This document shows, piece after piece, positions 8,962 to 17,013 of a stretch of 32,862 nucleotides of DNA; positions within the stretch are counted from its first letter, which is position 1, and every line of letters begins with the position of its first letter. A program made the position numbers and the translations under genes. The notes under the pieces were generated by a model. That model was not told the origin of the DNA. It did not search any database and was given only the letters and a program-made list of their open reading frames with translations. This DNA comes from a virus: positions 1 through 32,862 of IMG/VR virus record IMGVR_UViG_3300036853_000358; one strand, written 5' to 3'.

Positions 8962-11061
8962 ATGCCGACATATGTATCGTACGGCGGCGCGACCTTCTCA
9001 GCATCAGCGGCAATCACGCCAGCGTCGAACGCCTTCGATAGTTCGGTCAGTTCGGCATGGACTGCAGGGCCGCCCGCATGGCTGCAGATCCAGCTCGCGA
9101 GTGCGGTCGTGCTCAGTTCGTACCGGATTCAGGCGGGCCTCGCGACGGCCAGCTCCGCATCTTCGCCAGCCGCCTGGACGATGCAGGGCTCGAATAACGG
9201 CTCGACCTGGACGACGATCGATACGCAGGCGGGCCAGATCTCGTCGGCGTGGCTGACGCAGGGCGGCTATTACGTTCAGGACTTCCCGGCCGCGTCGGGC
9301 GTGGCGTATCTCTTCTATCGATGGAATTTCAGCGCGGCGAACGGCGCAGCGTTCGTTGCCATCAATACGATCTATCTTTACCTCGGCACGCAGATCATCA
9401 CATTCCCGGCGATCCCGGCGCACTTGACGACAGACGGCCCGATAACACTGGGGGCGACCGCTTCGTCGGGCCTGCCCGTTTCTTATTCCGTCTCCGGCCC
9501 GGCGACGATCTCAGCCGGCGTCCTGACGCTAACCGGCTCGGCGGGCGTCGTCACGGTCATCGCCAGCCAGGCGGGCAATTCCACTTATCCGGCGGCCATA
9601 TCAGTCACTCGCTCGTTTACGGTTTCCGCGCCGCCCGCGGCGCAAACGATCACGTTCCCGGCGCTCGCCGATCAGATCACGACGGCCTCGCCGGTCCATC
9701 TTCTTGCCACGGCTTCAAGCGGGCTCGCCGTTTCGTACTCGATCACCGGCCCGGGAATTCTCGTTATTGTGAGCGGGGCGTATTACGTGCAGTTGACCGG
9801 CTCGATCGGCACGGTCAGCGTGACGGCCTCGCAGCCGGGCAGCGGCGCATGGCTCGCCGCTACGCCCCTCGTTCGAACGTTCAACGTGACGGCGGCTCCG
9901 GCCGCCAACGTCATCACGTTCGCGGCGATTCCGGACAAGCTCACAACCGATCCGATGTTCGGCCTCGTGGCCTCTGCTTCGTCGGGCCTGCCGGTCACGT
10001 TCGTCGTGACCTCCGGACCGGCGACGGTGCTCGGCGGCATCGTAACGCTGACCGGCGGCACGGGCACCGTCACGATTACCGCATCGCAACCCGGCAACGG
10101 AACGTATGCGGCGGCGACACCGGTCAGCCGCACGTTCCTTGTATCGACACCGGCGGCGCAAACGATCACGTTCCCGGTCATTCCGGACCACCTGAATACA
10201 GACGGATCGTTTACGCTGCTCGCGACCGCTTCGTCGGGCCTGCCGATTACGTACGTAGTAACGAGCGGCCCGGCGAGCGTCTTCGGCTCATCGTGCATTC
10301 TGACGGGCGGGCTCGGTTCGGTCACCGTCACGGCGTATCAGCCGGGCGATTCGACCCACGCTGCAGCGACGCCGGTCAGCCGGACGTTTAACGTTTTGGC
10401 GCCGGCGCTCGTGCCGCAAACGATCACGTTTCCGCCACTGCCGGACCGGCTGGCCAGTGCCATATTTACGCTCGCCGCCACGGCTTCAAGCGGGCTCGCC
10501 GTCACGTATACGATCAGCGGACCGGCGACGCTGTCCGGCTCGATCGTGACCGTAACGGGCACGGGCTCGATTACGATTACGGCATTTCAGGCGGGTGATT
10601 CAACGTGGGCGGCAGCCGTGCCCGTCGCCCGCACGTTCAACGGCGTGGCGCCGGTCGACAAATATCAGCGGGGCAACATCGCATACAACCAGATCCGCGC
10701 CGCGCACCGGCAGGGCTCGGGCGGCACTGTTCAAATGTACAGTGGTGCGCCGCCGGCGTCCGGCAACGTCCCGGTTTGGGATCCGAACGGCTCGCTCGTC
10801 GATTCCGGCGTTTCGGCCGTTGCCGGCGGCAGCAGCGGAAGCGGCAACGCTGCGGTCTTCGGCGAGACGCCGCTCGGCACGATCGGCTCGTCGAATACCG
10901 TCTTTACGCTGGCCTTCACGCCGTTAAATGCCGCGGTCGATCTGTTCCTGAACGGCGTGGCACAGCGGCCGACCGTCGATTTCCTGCTCGCCGGATCGAC
11001 GATCACGTACACCGTCCCGCCGCGGACGGGCGACGTCCACACGGCGAGCTACCGGAGGTAA
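8962..11061 (+). CDS. Fibre-like protein: F5/8C-type domain plus five Ig-like repeats
   Basis: 699 residues. Residues about 1-140 form a discoidin-like (F5/8 type C) carbohydrate-binding fold, with ASNAFDSS, AWLQIQL, WTMQGSNNGSTWTTI and the closing VAINTIYLY strand. Five Ig-like repeats of about 80-85 residues begin at 144, 228, 316, 400 and 486, each opening with a QTITFP-like strand and containing ASSGL. A linker with AYNQIRAAHRQG follows. Residues 634-699 are the C-terminal module shared with the upstream tail-tip protein (IGSSNTVFTL, LFLNGV). The protein has no catalytic signature. A role in host-surface binding is inferred from domains and position. Confidence 0.75.
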   Translation: MPTYVSYGGATFSASAAITPASNAFDSSVSSAWTAGPPAWLQIQLASAVVLSSYRIQAGLATASSASSPAAWTMQGSNNGSTWTTIDTQAGQISSAWLTQGGYYVQDFPAASGVAYLFYRWNFSAANGAAFVAINTIYLYLGTQIITFPAIPAHLTTDGPITLGATASSGLPVSYSVSGPATISAGVLTLTGSAGVVTVIASQAGNSTYPAAISVTRSFTVSAPPAAQTITFPALADQITTASPVHLLATASSGLAVSYSITGPGILVIVSGAYYVQLTGSIGTVSVTASQPGSGAWLAATPLVRTFNVTAAPAANVITFAAIPDKLTTDPMFGLVASASSGLPVTFVVTSGPATVLGGIVTLTGGTGTVTITASQPGNGTYAAATPVSRTFLVSTPAAQTITFPVIPDHLNTDGSFTLLATASSGLPITYVVTSGPASVFGSSCILTGGLGSVTVTAYQPGDSTHAAATPVSRTFNVLAPALVPQTITFPPLPDRLASAIFTLAATASSGLAVTYTISGPATLSGSIVTVTGTGSITITAFQAGDSTWAAAVPVARTFNGVAPVDKYQRGNIAYNQIRAAHRQGSGGTVQMYSGAPPASGNVPVWDPNGSLVDSGVSAVAGGSSGSGNAAVFGETPLGTIGSSNTVFTLAFTPLNAAVDLFLNGVAQRPTVDFLLAGSTITYTVPPRTGDVHTASYRR

Positions 11062-11064
11062 ACG

Positions 11065-13236
11065 ATGCCGACTGATTTTGCACCGCACACGATGACCTCG
11101 AACGTGCTGCCGACGCCGCTCGCTGCGTCCGCATCGAATGTTTACGCGGGTTTTGCGTACTCCGCATTTAATGGCAATCTCGCCGATTACTGGGCGGGAC
11201 CAAGCGCCGTCGAGTGGCTTCAGATCGATCTGGGATCCGCTTCCCATGCCCTCACGAGTTATGCGGTAGCCCATACAACAGGCGGCATTCTGGGCACGTA
11301 TGCGCCCCGAGACTTCACGCTGCGTGGGAGCAATGACGCCTCAACGTGGGTTACGCTCGATACGCGCACGGGCGAAACCGGCTGGGCTAATACGGGTGAA
11401 ACGCGGACGTATACATGCACTTCTCCGACCGGCCTCCCGTACCGTTACTATCGCCTGAACATTACCGCCGGAAACGGGTCGGGCCGCGTTGCCGTGGGGG
11501 AACTGTATCTCTACGAAACTTCCCTCACCGCGCAAACGATCACGTTCGCCACGATCCCGGCGCACCTCACAACCGACGGCCCGATCACGCTGGCCGCGAC
11601 GGCTTCAAGCGGCCTGACGGTCACTTACGGCATCACCGGGCCGGCCACGCTGGCGGGCTCGGTCGTTACGCTGACGGGTTCCGTGGGCACCGTCGTCGTC
11701 ACCGCCAGCCAGGCCGGCAACGGAACCTATGCGGCAGCGCCGAACGTCGTGCGCAGCTTTGCCGTGACGGCGGCCGTGATAACCAGCCGGGGCGGCATCA
11801 CGTACGACCAGATCACGGCGTCGGATCGCAGCGGCACGGGCACGAAGCTGGCGACGGTTACGGGAGCGGTAACGACCGGCCACGTTCCGGCGTTCGACGC
11901 ATCGGGCGCCCTGATCGATGGCGGCACGTTCGATGTATCCGGGGCGGCGGCAGCCGCGCAGGCGGCGGCGATCCTCGCCAGTCTGCAGCGCGCATCGAAT
12001 CTTTCGGACCTGGGCAGCGTGGCGACGGCGAAAACGAATCTGGGCCTCGTTGCCGTGGCCTCGAGCGGCAGTGCTGCCGATCTGACGACCGGTACGCTGC
12101 CGGCCGCACGCCTGCCGAATCCGTCAACGACAACGCTCGGCGGTATCCAGTCATATGCAGCCGTGGCGAACCAGTTTCTCGATCGCATCTCGACGTCCGG
12201 CGTGCCGCTTTCGCGGGCGATCGTGGCGGGCGACATTCCGACGCTGAACCAATCGACTACGGGCTCGGCTGCATCGTTCACCGGATCGCTCGCTGGCGAC
12301 GTGACCGGAACGCAGGCGGCGACCGTCGTCGGCAAGCTTAACGGGGTTTCGCTGGCGGGCCTTGCGACCGGCATCCTCAAAATTACGACGACGACCGGCG
12401 TGCCGTCGATTGCGCTCAGCGCCGATATCATCGCGGCGCTCGGCTATACGCCGACGTCGCCCACAACGCTGGCCGCATGGCCCGGCAGTGCGAACATTAC
12501 GACGCTCGGAACGATCACGTCGGGAACGGTTCCGGCGGCCCGCGTCAGCGGCCTCGCGGCAGTGGCGACGTCCGGATCGGCCGCCGATCTGACGACGGGC
12601 ACGCTGCTCGCGGCTCGTATGCCCGCGCTGACCGGCGACGTAACGAGCACTGCCGGAACGGTGGCCACCACCGTGGGCAAGATCAACGGCGTGACCGTCA
12701 ACCAGGCCGGCAACAATATTGTCATCGGAATCGGGTCGCTGTTATCTACTACGGGCACGCAGAACTTCGCATTTGGGCCGCAAAGTGTGTCGAGCAACAC
12801 CAGCGGAAATCAAAATCTGGGCATTGGCAGCATCACTCTTTACTTAAATACGACAGGCAGCGGAAATATAGGCATCGGCTTCGCTGCGGGCAGTCGTTCA
12901 GCCGATCCCCTGCAGAGCAACATCACGGGCAATAACAACACGTTCATTGGAACGCAGGCGTCGATTGCTTCGGGCTCTGATCCCCTGACTAATGCAACCG
13001 CCATCGGTTCGTTCTGCTCCGTCCCGACCTCCAACACCGTTGCGCTCGGCGACGGCAGCGTTACGCGCATCTATCTCGGCATGAAGGTCTCGATTTACAT
13101 CGGCGCGGGCAGTCCGAACTCCGCGGTCGTCGGCAAGCCCGGCGACATCTATCTGAACACCAGCGGCGGGGCGGGAACGACGATTTACATCAAAGAGAGC
13201 GGCACGAATACGAACACCGGCTGGATCGGGAAATAA
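11065..13236 (+). CDS. Tail fibre with F5/8C-type domain and stalk repeats
   Basis: 723 residues, start 3 nt after the previous stop. About 1-152 is a second F5/8C-type domain (EWLQIDLGSASHALTSYAV, DFTLRGSNDASTWVTLDT, YYRLNITAGNG). One Ig-like repeat starts at 157. Residues from about 240 form a repetitive stalk with two copies of SGSAADLTTGTL.AAR and motifs such as ALTGDVTSTAG that are common in phage fibres. After about 545 come NTTGSGNIGIG-type repeats resembling left-handed beta-roll heads of trimeric adhesins. The C-terminus ends in a GKPGDIYLNTSGG...TGWIGK pattern. Likely a trimeric receptor-binding fibre. Confidence 0.8.
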   Translation: MPTDFAPHTMTSNVLPTPLAASASNVYAGFAYSAFNGNLADYWAGPSAVEWLQIDLGSASHALTSYAVAHTTGGILGTYAPRDFTLRGSNDASTWVTLDTRTGETGWANTGETRTYTCTSPTGLPYRYYRLNITAGNGSGRVAVGELYLYETSLTAQTITFATIPAHLTTDGPITLAATASSGLTVTYGITGPATLAGSVVTLTGSVGTVVVTASQAGNGTYAAAPNVVRSFAVTAAVITSRGGITYDQITASDRSGTGTKLATVTGAVTTGHVPAFDASGALIDGGTFDVSGAAAAAQAAAILASLQRASNLSDLGSVATAKTNLGLVAVASSGSAADLTTGTLPAARLPNPSTTTLGGIQSYAAVANQFLDRISTSGVPLSRAIVAGDIPTLNQSTTGSAASFTGSLAGDVTGTQAATVVGKLNGVSLAGLATGILKITTTTGVPSIALSADIIAALGYTPTSPTTLAAWPGSANITTLGTITSGTVPAARVSGLAAVATSGSAADLTTGTLLAARMPALTGDVTSTAGTVATTVGKINGVTVNQAGNNIVIGIGSLLSTTGTQNFAFGPQSVSSNTSGNQNLGIGSITLYLNTTGSGNIGIGFAAGSRSADPLQSNITGNNNTFIGTQASIASGSDPLTNATAIGSFCSVPTSNTVALGDGSVTRIYLGMKVSIYIGAGSPNSAVVGKPGDIYLNTSGGAGTTIYIKESGTNTNTGWIGK

Positions 13237-13248
13237 GGAGAACTGTTC

Positions 13249-13743
13249 ATGTCTACAACGTTTGGTTTGCAGGTTTCGGGCGAAGCCGCCGTCGCGATCA
13301 CGGTCTCGAACGACGGTGTCGCGAGCCTGCAGGCGATGATCCTGGCGAACACCGCCAACGGTCCGATCCCGACGACGCTGGCCGTCGCTGCGCTGGCAGG
13401 CGATACGTCTTTCACGCTGACGTCGGCTGCGGGCGTGGCGGCCGGCATGGGTGTGATCATCGGCACCGAGTACTCGCTCGTGACGGCGGTCGCCGGAAAC
13501 GTTGTGACGGTGACGCGCGCCCGGTTCTCGACGACTGCTGCCGCTCATTCGCTGGGCGATGCCGTGACGTTCCTGCAGTGGGGGTCGTACAGCGTCGCGC
13601 TCGCCGATCTGCTGTGCAAACAGCTTCGCCTGCTCGTGACGCAGTACCCGGGCTCGATCGTGACGACCGCAAACGCCGCAATTGCTACGCAGAACGCAAC
13701 GATCGCCGCGGCCGTGGCAGCGGGCGCGGGGCACGTACCGTAA
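13249..13743 (+). CDS. Small tail-associated protein of unknown function
   Basis: 164 residues with an AAGGAG ribosome site. The central part (LAGDTSFTLTSAAGVAAGMGVIIGTEYSLVTAVAGNVVTVTRAR...HSLGDAVTF) is a beta-sandwich-like pattern common in phage proteins placed after tail fibres. The C-terminal third is helical and Ala-rich. It ends the late rightward operon and converges with the leftward genes 4 nt later. Structural accessory or fibre partner is the best guess. Confidence 0.65.
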   Translation: MSTTFGLQVSGEAAVAITVSNDGVASLQAMILANTANGPIPTTLAVAALAGDTSFTLTSAAGVAAGMGVIIGTEYSLVTAVAGNVVTVTRARFSTTAAAHSLGDAVTFLQWGSYSVALADLLCKQLRLLVTQYPGSIVTTANAAIATQNATIAAAVAAGAGHVP

Positions 13744-13747
13744 AGGG

Positions 13748-14038
13748 CTACAGGCCGAGCGCGGCGACCTGGACTTTGAGTTCTTTCGAACGGGCCAGTT
13801 CGGTGCGGTATTCGGCGCAGGCGTCGATGACTGCCTGATCGGGCGGAATCTTTGCCATCGTGGCGGGCAGGTCCGGATAGTCGATGCCCTGCGTGAGTCC
13901 GTTGATCGTTTCGCTTGCCGTGCGAAGCGCCTTTGACATGCGGTCGAGTTCCGCCTTCAGCAGTACGACGCGCTCGTTCGATGCGCGCGCCTCCATCACG
14001 AGGCGGCCAATAGCGGTTATCTGTTCGTCTGTGCTCAT
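13748..14038 (-). CDS. Hypothetical helical protein
   Basis: 96 residues from the ATG at 14038, chosen because GAAAGG lies about 8 nt upstream. A longer in-frame version begins at 14140 (130 residues); it would shorten the gap to the neighbour but its ribosome site is too close. The product is charged and helical (MSTDEQITAIGRLVMEARASNERVVLLKAELDRM), probably a short coiled coil. Last gene of a four-gene leftward operon that includes a holin-like protein. Function not recognised. Confidence 0.6.
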   Translation of the reverse strand: MSTDEQITAIGRLVMEARASNERVVLLKAELDRMSKALRTASETINGLTQGIDYPDLPATMAKIPPDQAVIDACAEYRTELARSKELKVQVAALGL

Positions 14039-14156
14039 GCGTCTGCGCCTTTCAGGACGTGGAGGATAGAGAAGTTCAATCAGTTCCAGATCGGGACCGC
14101 ACCCCAGCACGGCCATCAGCTTCGCAACGCCGGTCTCCATCTCTCCAGTGTGCGCA

Positions 14157-14456
14157 TCATTTCGCCCGCAGGTGGTGTTCGATCTCGTTCAGCTTCTCGA
14201 CGGCGACGCAGAGCGCAAGGATGAGAACGCCAGCGATTGCCCCCGCCAGCGAGCCCGTGACGACCTCCGGGTGATTGTTGATACCTGCATCGACGGCAAA
14301 CATCAACGCGATGGCGATGACGATCCAGGCGACGACCTGCAGGAACTTTACGACGCCGGGTTTCTCGACGGATTCTGTCATGCTGTCTTCTTTCTTAGCC
14401 GATTCTCTGGCGAGAAGAACACCAGCTTTCACAAATGCAGGAGTTTCTTTCGTCAT
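14157..14456 (-). CDS. Holin-like small membrane protein with two helices
   Basis: 99 residues from the ATG at 14456, which has an AAGGAC site. A second in-frame ATG at 14381 (residue 26) has a weaker GAAGA-like site, so two products are possible. Two hydrophobic segments, about 36-57 (VVKFLQVVAWIVIAIALMF) and 65-85 (VTGSLAGAIAGVLILAL), are followed by a charged tail (KLNEIEHHLRAK). Size and topology suit a holin, but no endolysin was identified beside it, so this is tentative. A frame extension from a GTG at 14528 lacks support. Confidence 0.6.
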   Translation of the reverse strand: MTKETPAFVKAGVLLARESAKKEDSMTESVEKPGVVKFLQVVAWIVIAIALMFAVDAGINNHPEVVTGSLAGAIAGVLILALCVAVEKLNEIEHHLRAK

Positions 14457-14493
14457 GCTGTCCTTATCGGACGTTTGCGGGGGTTCGTTCGCT

Positions 14494-14775
14494 TTACTCC
14501 GGCTTCTTTCCCTGCGACATGAAGGCACCCATCCCGCTGATGAGCCGCGTAATCCGGTCGTCGATCTCGACGCTGCGTTTCACCTCGGCCAGACGATCCG
14601 CTTCCCGCTGCGCCTCGTACGTGCGCAGCCATCGGCGATGGCGTTTCCAGGAGCGGTCGTTCTTCTTTGTCTCCAGCTCGTGATCCGTCATCAGGCGCAC
14701 GTGGCTCGCGTGCAAGCGTTCCAGCTCTTCCTTCATGCGGTCGAGCCGCGAATCGTGTCCGTTCGTTTCGCTCAT
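14494..14775 (-). CDS. Hypothetical coiled-coil protein
   Basis: 93 residues, start in an ATGA overlap with the upstream gene. The sequence is highly charged and helical (LDRMKEELERLHASHVRLM..., EAQREADRLAEVKRSVEIDDRITRLISGMG), typical of a coiled coil. It precedes the holin-like gene. Phages often carry a small coiled-coil gene next to a holin, sometimes annotated as XhlA-like haemolysin, but XhlA has a C-terminal membrane helix and this one does not. No function assigned. Confidence 0.65.
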   Translation of the reverse strand: MSETNGHDSRLDRMKEELERLHASHVRLMTDHELETKKNDRSWKRHRRWLRTYEAQREADRLAEVKRSVEIDDRITRLISGMGAFMSQGKKPE

Positions 14776-14990
14776 TGCTTTGCCTTTTTCGCCGCCGCCC
14801 GCTTCTTAGCGGCTTTCGCGCGCGCATCCGCCAGCATCTGACCGTGTGCGGCGCGTTCCTCCGGCGTGGCATTTGCCCAGCGCGACGCGTTCAGCTCCTG
14901 GGCTACTTCGGTTCTTTCCGGTCCGGTCGTCTTTTTCCAGCGCTCAGCTACGAGAGCCTGCGCCGCCTTGTTTTTCTTCGTCGTTGCCAT
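14772..14990 (-). CDS. Small Lys/Ala-rich hypothetical protein
   Basis: 72 residues from the ATG at 14990. It contains two related segments, ALVAERWKKTTGPERTEVA and ASRWANATPEERAAHGQ, which suggests an internal duplication, and ends in a very basic Lys/Ala tail (AKAAKKRAAAKKAKQ). The tail could bind nucleic acid. First gene of the leftward operon. The start lacks a Shine-Dalgarno and lies 10 nt after a TATGAT box, so the mRNA leader may be only a few bases. In-frame ATGs at 15005 and 15032 overlap the promoter and were not preferred. Confidence 0.6.
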   Translation of the reverse strand: MATTKKNKAAQALVAERWKKTTGPERTEVAQELNASRWANATPEERAAHGQMLADARAKAAKKRAAAKKAKQ

Positions 14991-15000
14991 CGCCAAAACA

Positions 15001-15055
15001 ATCATAGCATTATATATCCGTACGTATTGCATTTCCGCTCGTACGGATATATACT
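15001..15055. promoter_or_regulatory. Divergent promoter region on a 14-bp perfect inverted repeat
   Basis: TATATATCCGTACG at 15011-15024 is repeated inverted at 15040-15053 with a 15-nt spacer. For the plus strand, TATACT at 15050-15055 lies 17 nt after TTGCAT at 15027-15032, a plausible sigma-70 type pair. For the minus strand, TATAAT (15014-15009) and TATGAT (15006-15001) are candidate -10 boxes. The repeat overlaps both, so a dimeric regulator could control both operons at once. Confidence 0.65.
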
Positions 15056-15082
15056 AGGTTCAGGTAAGGAAATCAAAACCAA

Positions 15083-15343
15083 ATGTTCATGAGTACTGAT
15101 TACGACGGCGAAACCCTCGCCAGCCGCATCGAAGACCAGCAGGCGCGCGAACGTTTCGCCGACGAACAGCACGCCGAAGCGCTCGCCATCGAACGGCGCG
15201 AATGCGCCGCTTTCGACGCTGCGGTTTATAGCTGGGAACGTGCCGTGACCCGCACCCAGCAGTACGGGATGCGCGAAACCGCCGCTCGCTACGCCGAGAT
15301 CGGGAACGGGCTGTTCGTCCGCGTGGGCCGGAGGCGGGCATGA
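15083..15343 (+). CDS. Hypothetical protein, first gene of a rightward early operon
   Basis: 86 residues. AAGGAA at 15066-15071 is placed for a start at 15083, or at the in-frame ATG at 15089. The product is hydrophilic and helical, rich in Glu, Arg and Ala (ASRIEDQQARERFADEQHAEALAIERRECAAF). No family recognised. It follows the 15.0-kb divergent promoter and overlaps the next gene by 4 nt. Confidence 0.65.
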   Translation: MFMSTDYDGETLASRIEDQQARERFADEQHAEALAIERRECAAFDAAVYSWERAVTRTQQYGMRETAARYAEIGNGLFVRVGRRRA

Positions 15344-15522
15344 AGCCGGTCTGCATCGTTGTCACAAACGACCCGCCGCCGATCCCGTTGCGGCAGTTCG
15401 ACTGGTGCGTCTGGGAGGACGGGCACGAAGAGGCCCGGAATTACGGGTACGGCGCAACGCGGGCGGCGGCGCTCGACAGCTTTTTTGAGCAGTACGAAGA
15501 CGAACAAACGGAGGAAAACTAA
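15340..15522 (+). CDS. Small acidic hypothetical protein
   Basis: 60 residues, starting in an ATGA overlap. The sequence has a short strand region (FDWCVWEDGHEE) and an acidic end (EQYEDEQTEEN), reminiscent of small acidic phage proteins that mimic DNA or bind host factors. This is only a composition-based remark. Function unknown. Confidence 0.6.
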   Translation: MKPVCIVVTNDPPPIPLRQFDWCVWEDGHEEARNYGYGATRAAALDSFFEQYEDEQTEEN

Positions 15523-15523
15523 A

Positions 15524-16057
15524 ATGGCAAACTTACGAGCAAAGGATTTCGACTTCGGCGCACCGAAGGTGATGGCGTTCAAGGCGGCAGGCCAGAACGT
15601 CGACGGGCAGTACGGAACGCAGGTTCGATTCAGCACGACGGCAGGCGATTCGCTGTATCTGGATCCGGATCCGGCGAACGATATCGAAACGTCGATGCGT
15701 TCGCTCGGCATCGCGTACGGCGAGGAATTCCGCCTCGCCCGCGCCAAGACGTCGCACGGCGGCAGCCGGTTCGTGATCGAACGGATCGCAGGCCGTGACG
15801 CCGGCGGGCATAACGTACCCGCCCGTTCGGATGCGTACGAAGAGCCCGTGCAGCGAAGCGCTGCGCCGGTTGCGACGGTTGCGGCGCAATCGATTACGGC
15901 GACGAGCATGAAGTTCTGCGCCGCCATGATGACGATGGTGGACGCGATGCGCGAAACGAAAACCTACGCGCTGCGCTGCGGGCTTGACCTGACCACGGAA
16001 GATCTTCGGGCGATGGTCATCTCGGCTTACATCACCGATTGCAAAGGCGGCCGTTAA
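15524..16057 (+). CDS. Hypothetical protein upstream of Gp157-family gene
   Basis: 177 residues with a strong GGAGGA ribosome site. The N-terminal half (GQYGTQVRFSTTAGDSLYLDPD, YGEEFRLARAKT, SRFVIERI) is predicted beta-rich and could be a small barrel. The C-terminal half is helical (MKFCAAMMTMVDAMRETKTYAL...EDLRAMVISAYI). It overlaps the Gp157-family gene by one base (TAATG). Neighbours of that family often act in recombination or single-strand DNA handling, so a DNA-binding role is possible but not shown. Confidence 0.6.
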   Translation: MANLRAKDFDFGAPKVMAFKAAGQNVDGQYGTQVRFSTTAGDSLYLDPDPANDIETSMRSLGIAYGEEFRLARAKTSHGGSRFVIERIAGRDAGGHNVPARSDAYEEPVQRSAAPVATVAAQSITATSMKFCAAMMTMVDAMRETKTYALRCGLDLTTEDLRAMVISAYITDCKGGR

Positions 16058-16614
16058 TGGCTACCGCTTCCCTTTCCCTCGTTCCGAAGCGCTCGCTGTT
16101 CGCGCACGTCGCCGAAGTCGAATCGATCGCCGATCTGGTCGATCGGCTCGATCGCACGAACGAACTGACGCCGGAGGCTGCCGAGCAGCTTTCGGCCGCG
16201 CTGATCGAAGCGATCGCCGGAACGAAACAGAAGACGGACCGGACCTGCGCAGTACTCGCTGCCTTCGAAGCAGCCGGGACGGCGGCGAAGGCCGAACGCG
16301 ATCGCCTGGACGTGCGCGTGAAGTACTTCGAACGTCAGGCCGAACGGCTCGAAGCTTATTGTCTGGCCGTGCTGTCGGCGTCGAATCTCGATCGCATCGA
16401 CGGAATGACGGCATCGATTTCGCGCCGGAAGAATCCGGGTAAGGTGATCGTTGATTCACCGGCCGCTGTTCCGTGGGATTTTATGCGCCTGCCGGAGCCG
16501 AAGCCCGAGCCCGTGGCCGAGCCCGATAAGAAGCTCATCGCGCAGGCGCTTAAAAACGGCGTGCCGGTTTCCGGCTGCCGGTTCATTCAGGATTTCCGTT
16601 TGGTAAGGAGCTAA
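16057..16614 (+). CDS. Siphovirus Gp157-family protein
   Basis: 185 residues from the TAATG start. A helical first half (coiled coil around RLDVRVKYFERQAERLEAYCLAVL) is followed by the family hallmarks: a short beta segment MTASISRRKNPGKVIVD, then PWDFMRLPEP, then PDKKLIAQALKNGVPVSGCRFIQ near the end. This matches the Gp157 family (PF05565), named after a Streptococcus phage protein linked to phage resistance. Its biochemical role is not settled; it often accompanies early recombination or replication genes. Confidence 0.85.
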   Translation: MATASLSLVPKRSLFAHVAEVESIADLVDRLDRTNELTPEAAEQLSAALIEAIAGTKQKTDRTCAVLAAFEAAGTAAKAERDRLDVRVKYFERQAERLEAYCLAVLSASNLDRIDGMTASISRRKNPGKVIVDSPAAVPWDFMRLPEPKPEPVAEPDKKLIAQALKNGVPVSGCRFIQDFRLVRS

Positions 16615-16616
16615 AG

Positions 16617-16931
16617 ATGTCCACGACTAACGCAACTGACTGGGAACGCCTCGGCGCGTTCCCGCAGCACGACGAAGAGCCGGAAGCGGAGGCGCACTGC
16701 GACGAGTGCCTGACGCTTTCGACTGCCCTTGAGAATGCGCGGGCGCTTCTGCGCACGATCCGGCGCATGGAGGCGAAGCCTGCCAAACGCGAGACGCCGG
16801 ACGACACGCCGGCAACGTTGCAGGCCGTCGGTCACGCTTCGTACGTGGCCGCGGTCCACACCCGCATTGATTTGTTTTTGGAAGAACCGGAGATCGAGCG
16901 CGCCCGGCGCAATCCGCGCCGGAGGTCCTGA
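16617..16931 (+). CDS. Hypothetical protein with a CxxC pair
   Basis: 104 residues, start two bases after the Gp157 stop, with AAGGAG upstream. HCDECLTL gives a single CxxC near residue 26, followed by a helical stretch and an Arg-rich end (ERARRNPRRRS). One CxxC pair is not enough to call a zinc finger. Part of the 15.1-17.8 kb early operon. Not recognised. Confidence 0.55.
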   Translation: MSTTNATDWERLGAFPQHDEEPEAEAHCDECLTLSTALENARALLRTIRRMEAKPAKRETPDDTPATLQAVGHASYVAAVHTRIDLFLEEPEIERARRNPRRRS

Positions 16932-17013
16932 ACCGTATGAGACTTGAGGGATGCAGTTCTATGGCGATTGCGGTGTGGAATGCTTTTCCTGGGAACCTTC
17001 GGTTGAGGCTTCG

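Noticed and set aside
9249-10391. 380-codon plus-strand frame inside the Ig-repeat fibre gene
   Set aside because: Out-of-frame reading of repeated DNA; the true frame gives clear Ig-like repeats.
14116-14157. 13-codon minus-strand ORF in an ATGA overlap with the holin-like gene
   Set aside because: Too short to support; no conserved feature and no clear role, unlike the neck mini-ORFs that couple on both sides.
16951-17013. Upstream start for the Ntn hydrolase
   Set aside because: The GAGGG lies directly against this ATG, leaving no spacing, and the extension would bury the presumed catalytic Thr; 17014 has a better ribosome site.
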